From Shewanella mesophila (GTDB lineage Bacteria > Pseudomonadota > Gammaproteobacteria > Enterobacterales > Shewanellaceae), in NCBI RefSeq assembly GCF_019457515.1, contig NZ_CP080421.1:3844001-3908000 (forward strand): a DNA stretch of 64,000 bases, read 5' to 3'. A model generated the notes under the pieces. That model saw nothing but the letters and a program-made list of their open reading frames with translations. It was not told the DNA's origin and made no database searches. Both the position numbers and the translations under genes were made by a program. Numbering within the stretch: position 1 is the first letter of the stretch; each line of letters starts with the position of its first letter. Positions 1 through 8,747 of this stretch are shown one piece after another.

Positions 1-2
1 AG

Positions 3-1223
3 CAACGACGAAATTGGGCCACGCCACCACAACCGTATATACAACTCGCCATGGCAAAGCTATTGCGTCATAAGGGAGCCTTAAATCAATCCTTCAATAC
101 GGCTAAAGCAGCACTAGACAGCCAGCAAACCACTGGCAAAGTCAGATTAACCGTATTGTTAACGCTCGCAAAAATCGCACATTTTAATCAAGAAACTAAG
201 TTTAGAGATGAGATGATTTTGGAAGCAAAAATCTTAATCCCTGAAATAGCGACTGCAACAGAATTAGCTGAAAGTTATACCGAACTCGCTGAAATTGAGT
301 TTCTTCGGGCTAACAATAAAAGTGCAGCCCAACTTTTAGATATTGCACTCAACACTTTTAACAAACAGAAAAAGATTAACGACAGTCTCAGAGCCAGTCG
401 GTTACTCGCACAAATACAGTTAGCAAATGGGGAAGAGCACGAGGGCTTATCCCTAATGCAACAGGCAATTGTGATTGGCGAACGCACCAATCAGTTCGAT
501 GAACTTATCGGTTGTTACCAGGTTTTAAGCAACTATTTTGTCGGCAAAGGTGATTTTCAGCGGGCATATCAGTACCAACTGAAACGCTTTGAGAGCGCAC
601 AGAGCAGCTATGAATTTCTAAAAGATACACGATTGCTGCAAATTAAGGCACAGTTGGGCCGCTATCAACAGTTGTCACAAAACAATAAACCTCACCCCAT
701 CAAGCTCAATGCACAAATCAGCGATAGCTATGGTTTAATTGGTATTCTTATCCTCTTCCTCATACTCACCATCTTTATCTTGCTATCACGTTATCGGAGT
801 ATCCCCACGCCGAAAGTCGATATGCATAGAGAGGCGCCATTAAACGTCGATGAGAAAATGGAGGCTTTGCTGACCAGTGCGAAACAGATAGGTTATCCAA
901 TCACCATATTGTTAATAAATCAGAATCATCTATACAAAGCTGACATGGAATTGCTGGTAAACCTGTTGAATAACAAATTACGCCAACAAGATATCTTAAT
1001 CAATACGAGTAGCGATCAGATCTTAATCATGCTGCCATTCACCTCCCTTAAAGGCGCGCAAATCATAGCGAAACAACTAGAAACCATTATTGAACCGATG
1101 CAAAATGGCCATAAGGCCCCATTAGGAATGGCCGTCATGCAACATCATGACACCCTGACATCGTTAATAAAAAGAGCAAGCGTTGATCAACTCAGTAGAT
1201 ATAACGGCCAGTTGGCACACTAA
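3..1223 (+). CDS. TPR-repeat membrane protein with degenerate GGDEF-like C-terminus, 5' end missing
   Basis: The frame is open from the left edge through the first internal ATG at 51, so the true start lies outside the window and this is a 3' fragment. Numbering from that ATG, residues 1-210 are helical and alanine/leucine-rich with TPR-like pairs. One hydrophobic segment at about 231-250 is followed by a basic stop (LLSRYR). Residues about 265-385 resemble a small alpha/beta GGDEF-type fold but show no GG[DE]EF signature, so cyclase activity is unlikely. It is probably an inner-membrane sensor with its TPR part in the periplasm. The stop lies 7 bp from the end of convergent recQ. Specific function is unknown. 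Confidence 0.6.
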   Translation, partial: QRRNWATPPQPYIQLAMAKLLRHKGALNQSFNTAKAALDSQQTTGKVRLTVLLTLAKIAHFNQETKFRDEMILEAKILIPEIATATELAESYTELAEIEFLRANNKSAAQLLDIALNTFNKQKKINDSLRASRLLAQIQLANGEEHEGLSLMQQAIVIGERTNQFDELIGCYQVLSNYFVGKGDFQRAYQYQLKRFESAQSSYEFLKDTRLLQIKAQLGRYQQLSQNNKPHPIKLNAQISDSYGLIGILILFLILTIFILLSRYRSIPTPKVDMHREAPLNVDEKMEALLTSAKQIGYPITILLINQNHLYKADMELLVNLLNNKLRQQDILINTSSDQILIMLPFTSLKGAQIIAKQLETIIEPMQNGHKAPLGMAVMQHHDTLTSLIKRASVDQLSRYNGQLAH

Positions 1224-1230
1224 AGCGATA

Positions 1231-3063
1231 CTAGCCCTGAGCCAGATAGTCACTTATCTCATCTAAAAATTCACCGCCGAAACGATTTAGCTTGGTTTCT
1301 CCAACCCCGTTAACCGCCAACATTTCGCCAGGACTCGTAGGTAACATCGCAGCCATTTCGGCTAAGGTGGCATCGTTGAAAACCAGATAGGGTGGCACAT
1401 CTAACTCTTCTGCAAGACTACGTCTTAACAGCTTTAATCGTGCAAATAACTTTCTGTCATAATTGAGCGGCGCTCGACTGCTGCCTCGTCGCTTAACATC
1501 TGTTTTCAATGCCATGCGAGGCTCTGCCAATTGCAGTGGCAACTCGCCTTTTAGTAAGGCTCTAGCTTGAGGGTTAAGCTTAATCGATGAGCCACGGGTG
1601 ATATCCTGACTGGCAAAGCCAAGATGAATAATTTGTCGAATAATACTCAGCCAGAACTCATGGCTTTTATCCTTACCTATCCCCCAAGTCGAGAGCTTAT
1701 CGTGTCCTCTATCCAGCACACTGGCAGATTTTGAACCTCTGAGCACCTCGATAAGATGGTTGATACCAAATTTCTGCTGCAACCTAAACACACATGACAA
1801 CACTTTTTGCGCATCTTCGACACCATCATAGCGTTTAGGCGGGTCCAGACAGATATCACAGTTACCGCAAGGCTTTGACGCACTTTCATCGAAATAATGC
1901 AGCAACACCTGCCGTCTGCAGGTTTGCGCCTCGGCAAACGCCGCCATGGTATTAAGCTTATGAAATTCTACTTGTTGCTGGGGGCCAGGTTCTGATTGCT
2001 CGATCAGATGACGCACACGACCAATATCGGCGGGATCGAATAACATAAAAGCTTCGGCATCGAGACCATCCCGACCCGCCCGGCCAGTTTCTTGATAATA
2101 AGCCTCGACGCTCTTTGGAATATCGTAGTGCACCACAAAACGCACATTCGACTTATTAATTCCCATACCAAATGCAACGGTTGCCACCACAATCTCTAGC
2201 TGATCTTTAAGGAAGCGATCTTGAATATCCCCCCGCTCTTCTTGCGTCTTACCCGCGTGATAACCATCGGCCTTATAGCCTTGCAGCCGCAATCGTTCTG
2301 CCACCTCATCGACGCGACGACGACTACCACAATAAATTATGCCGCTATTCCCCTTCTGAGCTTCAATAAATTGTCTCAGCTGATTAGCAGCGTTTAACTT
2401 CTCGGCAACGGTATAGCGAATATTGGGACGATCGAAGCTGGTCAATAATACATAAGGGGTGATCCCTAAGCGCTGACAAATATCTTGCCGAGTCGCCTGA
2501 TCAGCCGTAGCGGTAAGAGCCATAATAGGCACGTGAGGAAAATACTGTCGCAACTGGCCTAAAGAGGCATATTCAGGCCTAAAATCATGACCCCACTGCG
2601 AGATACAATGGGCTTCATCGATTGCAAATAGAGATATTTGTAAGTGTTGAATCCGCTCAATAAAGCTGGCCATCAATAGCCGCTCTGGTGAAACGTAGAG
2701 CAGTTTAAGCTCACCTCTATGCATCTGCTGAAAAATGGTCTGCGAATCTTCACGAGAGAGAGAAGAGTTTAAATAACCAGCGGCAACGCCCATCTGTTTT
2801 AAACTATCGACCTGATCTTTCATCAAGGAGATTAACGGCGAAACGACTATGGTAAGTCCTGGCATCAGCAATGCTGGTAACTGATAACACAAGCTTTTTC
2901 CGCCGCCTGTAGGCATGATGACTAATGAATCTTGACCCAAGAATGCCTGATCGATAACCTCTCGCTGACCCTGCCTAAAAGTGCGATAGCCAAATACCGC
3001 CTGCAAACAATGTGCTAGCGGATCATGTTCAATGGGATCAAGGTGACTTACTGCAGCGTCCAT
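1231..3063 (-). CDS. recQ: ATP-dependent DNA helicase RecQ
   Basis: This is a 3'-5' superfamily 2 DNA helicase of RecF-pathway recombination and stalled-fork processing. Visible parts: Walker A TGGGKS (residues about 52-57), DEAH box (149-152), motif III ALTATAD, and motif VI QETGRAGRDG. Next come the zinc-binding cysteines (C...CGNCDIC, about 380-405), the winged-helix RQC part, and a C-terminal HRDC domain (about 525-605). The length of 610 aa matches E. coli RecQ (about 609). The ATG at 3063 gives a protein starting shortly before the helicase core. It is convergent with the upstream TPR gene and appears monocistronic. Confidence 0.97.
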   Translation of the reverse strand: MDAAVSHLDPIEHDPLAHCLQAVFGYRTFRQGQREVIDQAFLGQDSLVIMPTGGGKSLCYQLPALLMPGLTIVVSPLISLMKDQVDSLKQMGVAAGYLNSSLSREDSQTIFQQMHRGELKLLYVSPERLLMASFIERIQHLQISLFAIDEAHCISQWGHDFRPEYASLGQLRQYFPHVPIMALTATADQATRQDICQRLGITPYVLLTSFDRPNIRYTVAEKLNAANQLRQFIEAQKGNSGIIYCGSRRRVDEVAERLRLQGYKADGYHAGKTQEERGDIQDRFLKDQLEIVVATVAFGMGINKSNVRFVVHYDIPKSVEAYYQETGRAGRDGLDAEAFMLFDPADIGRVRHLIEQSEPGPQQQVEFHKLNTMAAFAEAQTCRRQVLLHYFDESASKPCGNCDICLDPPKRYDGVEDAQKVLSCVFRLQQKFGINHLIEVLRGSKSASVLDRGHDKLSTWGIGKDKSHEFWLSIIRQIIHLGFASQDITRGSSIKLNPQARALLKGELPLQLAEPRMALKTDVKRRGSSRAPLNYDRKLFARLKLLRRSLAEELDVPPYLVFNDATLAEMAAMLPTSPGEMLAVNGVGETKLNRFGGEFLDEISDYLAQG

Positions 3064-3435
3064 CAGTCTTCATTATCATCTATAGGGCCGCCTATTCTAA
3101 TCAAGCCAAAGCATCTTGTCTCGACAACATCCAAAATGATCGGCTTTTAAAGCGTTCGAATTAAAAAAGGCAGTTTATTTATTGATGAGGCAAGATGAGA
3201 ACCATCAGGGTACACGCCTTACTAACCAATTGTTATAACTGCAAAGATTATAGTTCACACTCGCGTATATTGCCCCGCTTGAGGGATAAAACCATTGGGA
3301 GATAAGTTATTATCTGTCGTTAAATTAATTTGATATGACTTCAAGCGCATAAAACCAACGAATGCTTGCTATGGGGCATTGTTTAGATATAGGTTATTTA
3401 CTCTACTGGATATCGATTAATGGAGTAGTCTTCTG
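3064..3435. other. Intergenic region between recQ and the thioesterase gene
   Basis: These 372 bp separate two divergent genes and must contain both promoters. The sequence is AT-rich near 3160-3190 and 3300-3400. I see no tRNA, no strong hairpin and no convincing sigma-70 pair, so no specific site is called. Confidence 0.4.
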
Positions 3436-3900
3436 ATGACAACGAGCGTTCAAGCCCAGGTCTTAGCCGCAGTAGCGAAGATATTTGACAATAAAGTCCC
3501 GTTTCATAATCTGCTTGGGATGGATATCAAGCGCTATGACATCGATGGTATTGAAGTTGTCGTCAATATGAAACAAGAACTTATCGGCAATATACATCAG
3601 CAAATCCTACATGGCGGCGTTACCGCAACAGTGCTCGATGTGGTCGGCGGACTGACTGCATTTTCTGGTCTTGTCGCTAGTCGAGATGATTGGAGTATGG
3701 AAGAACTCCAGACTCGCTTACAAACCTTAGGAACGATCGATTTACGTATCGACTATCTACGCCCAGGAAGAGGAGAACAATTTACGGGTACGGGTACCGT
3801 TATTCGAGCGGGTAATCGTGTATCCGTCTGCCGTATGGAACTACATAACGAGAAAGGTGACCATATCGCTTTTGGTACAGGCACTTACATGGTGGGTTAG
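3436..3900 (+). CDS. PaaI/YiiD-type hotdog-fold thioesterase
   Basis: A 154-aa single-domain protein. Residues about 55-78 (HQQILHGGVTATVLDVVGG) give the hotdog-fold helix with the HGG turn and an acidic residue, as in PaaI/4HBT-type acyl-CoA thioesterases. Later strands (GTIDLRIDYLRPG, then FTGTGTVIRAGNRVSVCRMEL) match the family layout. It probably hydrolyses a cytosolic acyl-CoA thioester; the substrate cannot be read from sequence. The ATG at 3436 follows GGAGTAG. It lies between recQ (divergent) and rarD (same strand, 160 bp downstream), so co-transcription with rarD is possible but not shown. Confidence 0.75.
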   Translation: MTTSVQAQVLAAVAKIFDNKVPFHNLLGMDIKRYDIDGIEVVVNMKQELIGNIHQQILHGGVTATVLDVVGGLTAFSGLVASRDDWSMEELQTRLQTLGTIDLRIDYLRPGRGEQFTGTGTVIRAGNRVSVCRMELHNEKGDHIAFGTGTYMVG

Positions 3901-4060
3901 CTTGAGCCTAAGCGAAATCGCGTTCAGAGTGTCAGCTTAATATTACTGGGTGTCAGTGATGCGTAACGGCGAATAAACTTAAAGCAGGTCTTATCTCTAT
4001 TGAGTCAAAGGGCGTTGCGACCTACAATGCCCCTCCTTCTTACATCAGAATCCCAGATTT

Positions 4061-4945
4061 ATGGCCGACACCGAATACCGTAAAGGCATAGTTTTAGCAC
4101 TTTGCGCTTACAGCCTTTGGGGCTTTGCGCCCTTATACTTTAAACTTCTCAATCAAGTTTCAGCGACCGAGATCCTGCTTCATCGCGTCATCTGGTCATT
4201 CGTTTTCATGGTTATTTTAATGCAGTTTATCGGTGGATTCGCCAAGCTGCGCCAGCTATTTAAACGGCCGAAACAGTTAGCGGTATTAACCATTACCTCC
4301 ATTCTTATCGCGGGAAACTGGTTACTGTTCATCTGGGCGGTGAACAATGACCATATGCTGGATGCTAGCTTAGGCTATTTTATTAATCCGCTACTTAACG
4401 TTTTATTAGGGATGCTTTTTCTGGGCGAGCGTCTTCGTAAACTACAATGGTTTGCGGTGAGTTTAGCCTGTGCTGGCGTGCTGGTTCAGCTCATCTCTTT
4501 TGGCTCCATTCCACTGGTTTCTCTTGCCTTAGCCGCATCGTTTGGATTTTACGGCCTGCTGCGCAAAAAGGTAAACGTCGATGCAAAAACGGGGTTGCTG
4601 GTTGAAACGGCAATCTTACTGCCCGTTGCTATCATCTATCTGTTTGCCACATTGGACTCTGCAACGGCGAATATGTTGACTAACAATATCAACATGAACC
4701 TGTTACTCATTGCGGCTGGAGTGGTAACCTCGGTCCCGCTACTCTGTTTTGCAGGCGCGGCGACGCGTATTCCATTGTCGATGTTAGGCTTCTTCCAATA
4801 CCTAGGTCCAAGCATCATGTTTATCCTTGCCGTTAGCCTATTTAACGAGCCATTCGATCTGGAAAAAGGAGTGACATTCGCATTTATCTGGAGTGCACTG
4901 CTGATTTTTACCCTTGATATGGGTTTGAGAGCTAGACGCCGCTGA
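4061..4945 (+). CDS. rarD: EamA-family transporter RarD
   Basis: A 294-aa polytopic inner-membrane protein of the drug/metabolite transporter superfamily. It starts with the typical RarD opening (KGIVLALCAYSLWGFAPLYF) and has about ten hydrophobic helices in two EamA halves. Conserved pieces include LHRVIWSF (about 42-49) and GYFINPLLNVLLG (about 105-117). The length equals E. coli RarD (about 296). Despite its name (chloramphenicol sensitivity), the substrate is not established. The gene ends with a basic tail (RARRR) and is convergent with argA, separated by a two-sided terminator. Confidence 0.9.
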   Translation: MADTEYRKGIVLALCAYSLWGFAPLYFKLLNQVSATEILLHRVIWSFVFMVILMQFIGGFAKLRQLFKRPKQLAVLTITSILIAGNWLLFIWAVNNDHMLDASLGYFINPLLNVLLGMLFLGERLRKLQWFAVSLACAGVLVQLISFGSIPLVSLALAASFGFYGLLRKKVNVDAKTGLLVETAILLPVAIIYLFATLDSATANMLTNNINMNLLLIAAGVVTSVPLLCFAGAATRIPLSMLGFFQYLGPSIMFILAVSLFNEPFDLEKGVTFAFIWSALLIFTLDMGLRARRR

Positions 4946-4957
4946 CATAATATAAAA

Positions 4958-5017
4958 GCCTCGACTCGCTCGAGGCGTGATGCATAAAAAACCACGCTTG
5001 AGCGTGGTTTTTTATGC
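4958..5017. terminator. Bidirectional terminator between rarD and argA
   Basis: Two hairpins lie here. The first (4958-4976) has arms GCCTCGA/TCGAGGC and no T-tract. The second (4982-5017) is a perfect 16-bp-stem palindrome with arms GCATAAAAAACCACGC and GCGTGGTTTTTTATGC around TTGA. Its A-tract and T-tract let it terminate transcription from both rarD (+) and argA (-). Confidence 0.85.
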
Positions 5018-5025
5018 TAAAAGCA

Positions 5026-6345
5026 CTACAGATCAAGGGCCAAAATCTTGGATTTACGTTGATAGTTATATAGCTGCTTCTTCTTATTGGGCAACGCATC
5101 GACCTCAACAATTTCAAAGCCATGCTCCAAAAACCAATGGATACTACGAGTCGTGAGCGCAAATAAACGAGAATATCCTCTCACCTTCGCCTGGCCGATA
5201 ATGTTCTTAAGCAACACGCTGCCGCGGTCCGCATCACGATAATCAGGATGTACAACAAGACAAGCAAATTCGCCTGCATTATCTTCTTCAAATGGATATA
5301 GTGCAGCACATCCAATCACTAATGCATCACGTTCGATCAGCATAAACTGCTCAATTTCCATCTCTAACTGCTCACGAGAGCGTCTCACTAACACTCCGCT
5401 TTGCTCTAAAGGTCGAATCAGGTCGAGTACGCCACCAATATCCGCAATCGTAGCGCGACGCAGACGCTCAGCGCTCTCTGTAACGATTTGAGTACCAATA
5501 CCATCACGTGAAAACAGCTCCTGCAGTAAAGCACCGTCGTCCAAGTAACTCACAAAATGACAACGAGCGACGCCGTTACGGCATGCATCGATACTGGCTT
5601 GTAAAAATGCCCTAGTTCCGACACACCAATTGTCCTCATCGGTTAACTCTGACAAGATCTGCTGGGCGTGAGTCGGCATTAGCTCGGCAAGCACTTCGCC
5701 GTCACTGTCTAAAATTCCCTTCTCGGCACTAAAACCTATCATCTTATCGGCTTTGAGTTTCACTGCAATTTGAGTCGCAACCTCTTCAGCAGTCAAATTA
5801 AAACTCTCACCCGTAACGGATGCGGCAACTGGGCCAAGTAGCACTATGCCATGATTGTCCAGCTGACGTTTTAATCCCTGTACATCGATCCTTCTCACCT
5901 TACCGCTAAGGCAATAGTCGACACCGTCATCGACCCCCAGAGGCTGAGCAATAACAAAGTTGCCACTGACGACGTTGATCTGCGCGCCCTGCATAGGCGT
6001 ATTGCTCAGACTCATCGATAAACGGGCGGTAATATCGAGCTGCAACCCTCCAACCACCTGCTTGATAATTTTTAATGATTCATCATCGGTAATTCGAATG
6101 CCATTGTAATAATCTGGTGTTAACTGATTTTGCGCTAACGCTTCATCGATTTGTGGCCTAGCACCGTGCACCAAGACAATTTTTATCCCCAGACTATGGA
6201 GCAAAGCAATATCATTGATAATGGAGCGAAACTGACGTTGTGCCAACGCCTCACCACCTAACATGACCACAAATGTTTTCCCCCTATGTGCGTTCACATA
6301 GGAAGCGGAATGACGGAACCCATCGACTAACTCAGTAGTGCGCAC
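5026..6345 (-). CDS. argA: Amino-acid N-acetyltransferase (N-acetylglutamate synthase)
   Basis: It makes N-acetylglutamate from acetyl-CoA and glutamate, the first step of arginine synthesis. The 439-aa protein has the classical two-domain form. The N-terminal amino-acid-kinase fold (about 22-280) has the glycine motif VVMLGGEAL and VLVHGARPQID. The C-terminal GNAT domain (about 290-435) has the acetyl-CoA loop region (VVHPDYRDADRGSVLL) and LTTRSIHWFLEHGF. Length agrees with E. coli ArgA (443). The start MRTTELVDGFRHSA is the family-typical N-terminus. Two ARG boxes 21 bp apart lie 71-105 bp upstream, so arginine/ArgR repression is expected. Confidence 0.96.
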   Translation of the reverse strand: MRTTELVDGFRHSASYVNAHRGKTFVVMLGGEALAQRQFRSIINDIALLHSLGIKIVLVHGARPQIDEALAQNQLTPDYYNGIRITDDESLKIIKQVVGGLQLDITARLSMSLSNTPMQGAQINVVSGNFVIAQPLGVDDGVDYCLSGKVRRIDVQGLKRQLDNHGIVLLGPVAASVTGESFNLTAEEVATQIAVKLKADKMIGFSAEKGILDSDGEVLAELMPTHAQQILSELTDEDNWCVGTRAFLQASIDACRNGVARCHFVSYLDDGALLQELFSRDGIGTQIVTESAERLRRATIADIGGVLDLIRPLEQSGVLVRRSREQLEMEIEQFMLIERDALVIGCAALYPFEEDNAGEFACLVVHPDYRDADRGSVLLKNIIGQAKVRGYSRLFALTTRSIHWFLEHGFEIVEVDALPNKKKQLYNYQRKSKILALDL

Positions 6346-6415
6346 GCGCGTAACCTCTAAATATCAATAATTATGTAACAGCAATTGCTGCATAAGAATA
6401 ACCAGCCAATAATAT

Positions 6416-6450
6416 TGCATTTAAATTCACTTTAAAAGAATTTATTTTCA
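6416..6450 (-). promoter_or_regulatory. Tandem ArgR operators (ARG boxes) upstream of argA
   Basis: Read on the minus strand, 6437-6450 is TGAAAATAAATTCT and 6416-6429 is TGAATTTAAATGCA. The ARG-box core is TGAATwwwwATTCA, giving two and one mismatches. The two boxes start exactly 21 bp apart, the canonical spacing for an ArgR hexamer bound to two adjacent boxes. Being directly upstream of argA supports the assignment. Confidence 0.72.
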
Positions 6451-6654
6451 TTAGCCGACATTATTATAGAATTGAGTAAATAATAGTTAAGCAACTGACT
6501 AAACGCGAAATTACTTCGTAACCTGAGCGGATGATTGCTCATAGTCAACAACCCAATACTCAGAGCTTTCTATGGCTGTTCTATTAATAACACTGATTCA
6601 ATACAATATGACTTCAGACAATATGAAAAAGGCACGAATTACATCTAGTTCTAG

Positions 6655-6840
6655 ATGAAAATGGCGGCATATCAATCGGTATGGCACATAGATTACATCG
6701 ACTTAGATAGTCTAGTGCAGCTCCTTCAGTCACTCACCGCCCTTCCTAACAAAGCGTATTTACACGCAGATACCGCATCCATTAAAAGCAAAATATTGTG
6801 CTGTTTGAGAAATCAAAAACAGAGCGCTGATGGGGCATGA
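6655..6840 (+). CDS. Possible small protein (61 aa), doubtful
   Basis: A 61-aa frame starting ATGAAAATGGCGGCA, preceded by the short palindrome CTAGTTCTAG but by no clear Shine-Dalgarno sequence. The product has no recognised domain. It lies in the roughly 500-bp stretch between the argA operator and the insertion sequence at 6868. It could be a small native gene or chance. Nothing else in that stretch looks like a gene. Confidence 0.2.
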   Translation: MKMAAYQSVWHIDYIDLDSLVQLLQSLTALPNKAYLHADTASIKSKILCCLRNQKQSADGA

Positions 6841-6867
6841 GTGCTCACAAAATTAGGGCAAAAAAAA

Positions 6868-8158
6868 GGTTCTTCGCAGGTTAGCGGGAACTGAAAACAA
6901 AAACGGTAGTTCGTGGTAAGGTTACATCGCCAAACACAACCTTTCACAAACTACCGTTTTCATGCCGAATAATACTTTCCTATCGTCATTCTGGGAAGGC
7001 TTTCAGATCGTAAAGTCTTATAAAACTGACACATTAATTTCTATCACTTTAATTCCAGACTCCGCTCCATACTGTTCTTGTGGTCAAGCTTCTGACTCTA
7101 TCCATGACACCCAGTGGCGAACGCTTAAGGATGCCATGATACTAGGCATACCAGTTGAGTTATTCGTTCAGACTCGACGCATCAAGTGTTCAAATTGTGG
7201 TATCAAGACTGAGTCTATCTCTTGGGTTAAGCCATATTCTCGCCTCACTAATCGGCTAATTGATTACATTGAGAATTTATTACCTTTGCTACCCATCAAA
7301 CACATTTCAGAGCTTACTGGAGTGCACTGGCACACCATCAAAGAGGTAGATAAGCAACGTCTGAAACGTGTCGTGCCTGAGGTGCCTTGGGGGCGTTTGC
7401 GCGAACTGGTCATGGACGAGTTCGCCATATTCAAAGGCCATCGTTACGCCACTGTCATCGCAGATGCACAAACGCATCAAGTGCTTTGGATTGGTCTAGG
7501 TAGAAGCCGCAAAGACATACGTCCCTTCTTTGAGACGCTTGGAGAACATGCTCAAAATATCGAAGTTGTAGCAATGGATATGAACACCGCTTTTGACCTA
7601 GAGGTTCAAGCGCATTGTCCTAACGCTCGTATTGTCTATGACCTCTTTCATGTCGTCGGCAAGTTTGGTCGAGAGGTGATGGACAGAGTTCGAGTAGATC
7701 AAGCCAATCAACTTAAAGATGACAGAAGTGCACGTCGTTGGGTTAAGCGCTCGCGCTGGGTGCTACTGAAAAATAGAGAGAAATTAAATACCAAGCAACA
7801 AAGCTATCTGGATGAAATACTTGCGATTAACCGTGATTTAATGGTGACTTACTTGCTTGGTGCTCAACTTAAAGAGCTCTGGTACTGCGATTCGGAAAAA
7901 CAAGCCAAAGACCTTTGGGAGGTATGGTGGCAACAAGTCCATGAAAGCGGAGTAAGGCCACTTATAAACTTTGCTAGAAAGCTGAAACCGTACCTTGATG
8001 GAATAGTGGCTTCGGCTTCATATCATTTAAATACATGTACCTTGGAAGGGATCAATAACAAGATCAAACTAATCAAAAGAATGGGCTATGGGTACAGAGA
8101 TACGGATTACTTCTTTATGAAGATAAAAGCGGCTTTCCCCGGAAAGCCGCGATGAACC
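6868..8158 (+). mobile_element. ISL3-family insertion sequence, complete, with 8-bp target duplication
   Basis: The ends are imperfect inverted repeats. The left end reads GGTTCTTCGCAGGTTAGCGG and the inverted right end reads GGTTCATCGCGGCTTTCCGG; over the first 23 bases I count about 17 matches. Both ends are flanked by AAAAAAAA (6860-6867 and 8159-8166), an 8-bp target duplication as is usual for ISL3 elements. The 1291-bp element holds one intact transposase gene whose stop nearly touches the right end. The target is the poly-A/T run of the rpmG terminator. Confidence 0.88.
6962..8155 (+). CDS. ISL3-family transposase
   Basis: A 397-aa DDE transposase. The N-terminus carries two cysteine pairs (YCSCGQ and KCSNCG) that form the zinc finger of this family, followed by a helix-turn-helix-like stretch (HISELTGVHWHTIKEVDKQ). 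The DDE domain shows ELVMDEFAIFKGHRYATV (first Asp), VVAMDMNTAF (second Asp), YDLFHVVGKF, and LEGINNKIKLIKRMGYGYRD (Glu). All expected catalytic positions are present and the frame is intact, so it may be active. The ATG at 6962 follows a leader of about 94 bp that contains the left inverted repeat. Confidence 0.93.
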   Translation: MPNNTFLSSFWEGFQIVKSYKTDTLISITLIPDSAPYCSCGQASDSIHDTQWRTLKDAMILGIPVELFVQTRRIKCSNCGIKTESISWVKPYSRLTNRLIDYIENLLPLLPIKHISELTGVHWHTIKEVDKQRLKRVVPEVPWGRLRELVMDEFAIFKGHRYATVIADAQTHQVLWIGLGRSRKDIRPFFETLGEHAQNIEVVAMDMNTAFDLEVQAHCPNARIVYDLFHVVGKFGREVMDRVRVDQANQLKDDRSARRWVKRSRWVLLKNREKLNTKQQSYLDEILAINRDLMVTYLLGAQLKELWYCDSEKQAKDLWEVWWQQVHESGVRPLINFARKLKPYLDGIVASASYHLNTCTLEGINNKIKLIKRMGYGYRDTDYFFMKIKAAFPGKPR

Positions 8159-8166
8159 AAAAAAAA

Positions 8167-8191
8167 GCCCCTCCGAGGAGGGGCTTTCAAA
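8167..8191 (-). terminator. rpmB-rpmG terminator, interrupted by the insertion sequence
   Basis: On the minus strand the transcript forms GCCCCTCC-TCGG-GGAGGGGC just downstream of the rpmG stop and then runs into eight Ts (8159-8166). Those Ts are one copy of the ISL3 target duplication. The insertion therefore leaves a complete hairpin plus T8 next to rpmG and puts the second T8 copy beyond the element. Confidence 0.8.
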
Positions 8192-8207
8192 AAAGTAGAA
8201 TCAAGAA

Positions 8208-8381
8208 TTACTTGATTTTAGCTTCTTTATAGATAACGTGCTGACGAATAACTGGATCAAATTTCTTGATTTCCATTTTTTCTGGCATGTTACGTTTGTT
8301 TTTCTCAGTCGTGTAGAAGTGACCTGTTTTAGCGCTAGAAACTAGCTTGATCTTCTCACGGTTACCTTTAGCTTTAGCCAT
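8208..8381 (-). CDS. rpmG: 50S ribosomal protein L33
   Basis: A 57-aa basic protein beginning MAKAKGNREKIKLVSSAKTG and ending EAKIK. It has no CxxC pairs, so it is the zinc-free form, as in E. coli. It is a component of the large ribosomal subunit near the E site. It follows rpmB by 6 bp on the same strand, the standard rpmB-rpmG operon, and is followed by a strong terminator. Confidence 0.95.
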   Translation of the reverse strand: MAKAKGNREKIKLVSSAKTGHFYTTEKNKRNMPEKMEIKKFDPVIRQHVIYKEAKIK

Positions 8382-8387
8382 GGTTTA

Positions 8388-8624
8388 TTACACCTTCTCG
8401 CCGCGGGCACGAAGTTCAGCAACAACAACTTCGATACCTTTTTTATCGATAATACGCATACCTTTAGTAGATACACGTAGTTGAACGAAACGCTTTTCGT
8501 CTTCTAACCAGAAACGGTGGTTCTGTAGGTTAGGTAAAAAACGACGACGAGTCGCGTTCTTAGCGTGCGAACGGTTGTTACCAACCATAGGCTTTTTGCC
8601 AGTAACTTGGCATACTCTTGACAT
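8388..8624 (-). CDS. rpmB: 50S ribosomal protein L28
   Basis: A 78-aa protein starting MSRVCQVTGKKPMVGNNRSH, the L28 signature, and ending in the basic VAELRARGEKV. The ATG at 8624 is chosen because it gives the exact family N-terminus and is preceded by a GGAGAAGATTG ribosome-binding site; an in-frame ATG seven codons upstream is unlikely. It is first in the rpmB-rpmG operon. The 123 bp separating it from radC should contain the operon promoter. Confidence 0.95.
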   Translation of the reverse strand: MSRVCQVTGKKPMVGNNRSHAKNATRRRFLPNLQNHRFWLEDEKRFVQLRVSTKGMRIIDKKGIEVVVAELRARGEKV

Positions 8625-8747
8625 GTCAATCTTCTCCAAAAACAATTTAACGCTCGAGCACTAATGTACCTCGAATATGGCCGTCGCCCGAGGCACACAA
8701 AGAGGGCGCATTTTATACAGCATCTAAAATCAAAGATCAAGGGATAT

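Noticed and set aside
6655..6840. A firm gene call for the 61-aa frame next to the insertion sequence
   Set aside because: No binding site, no domain, and no neighbours; kept only as a low-confidence entry.
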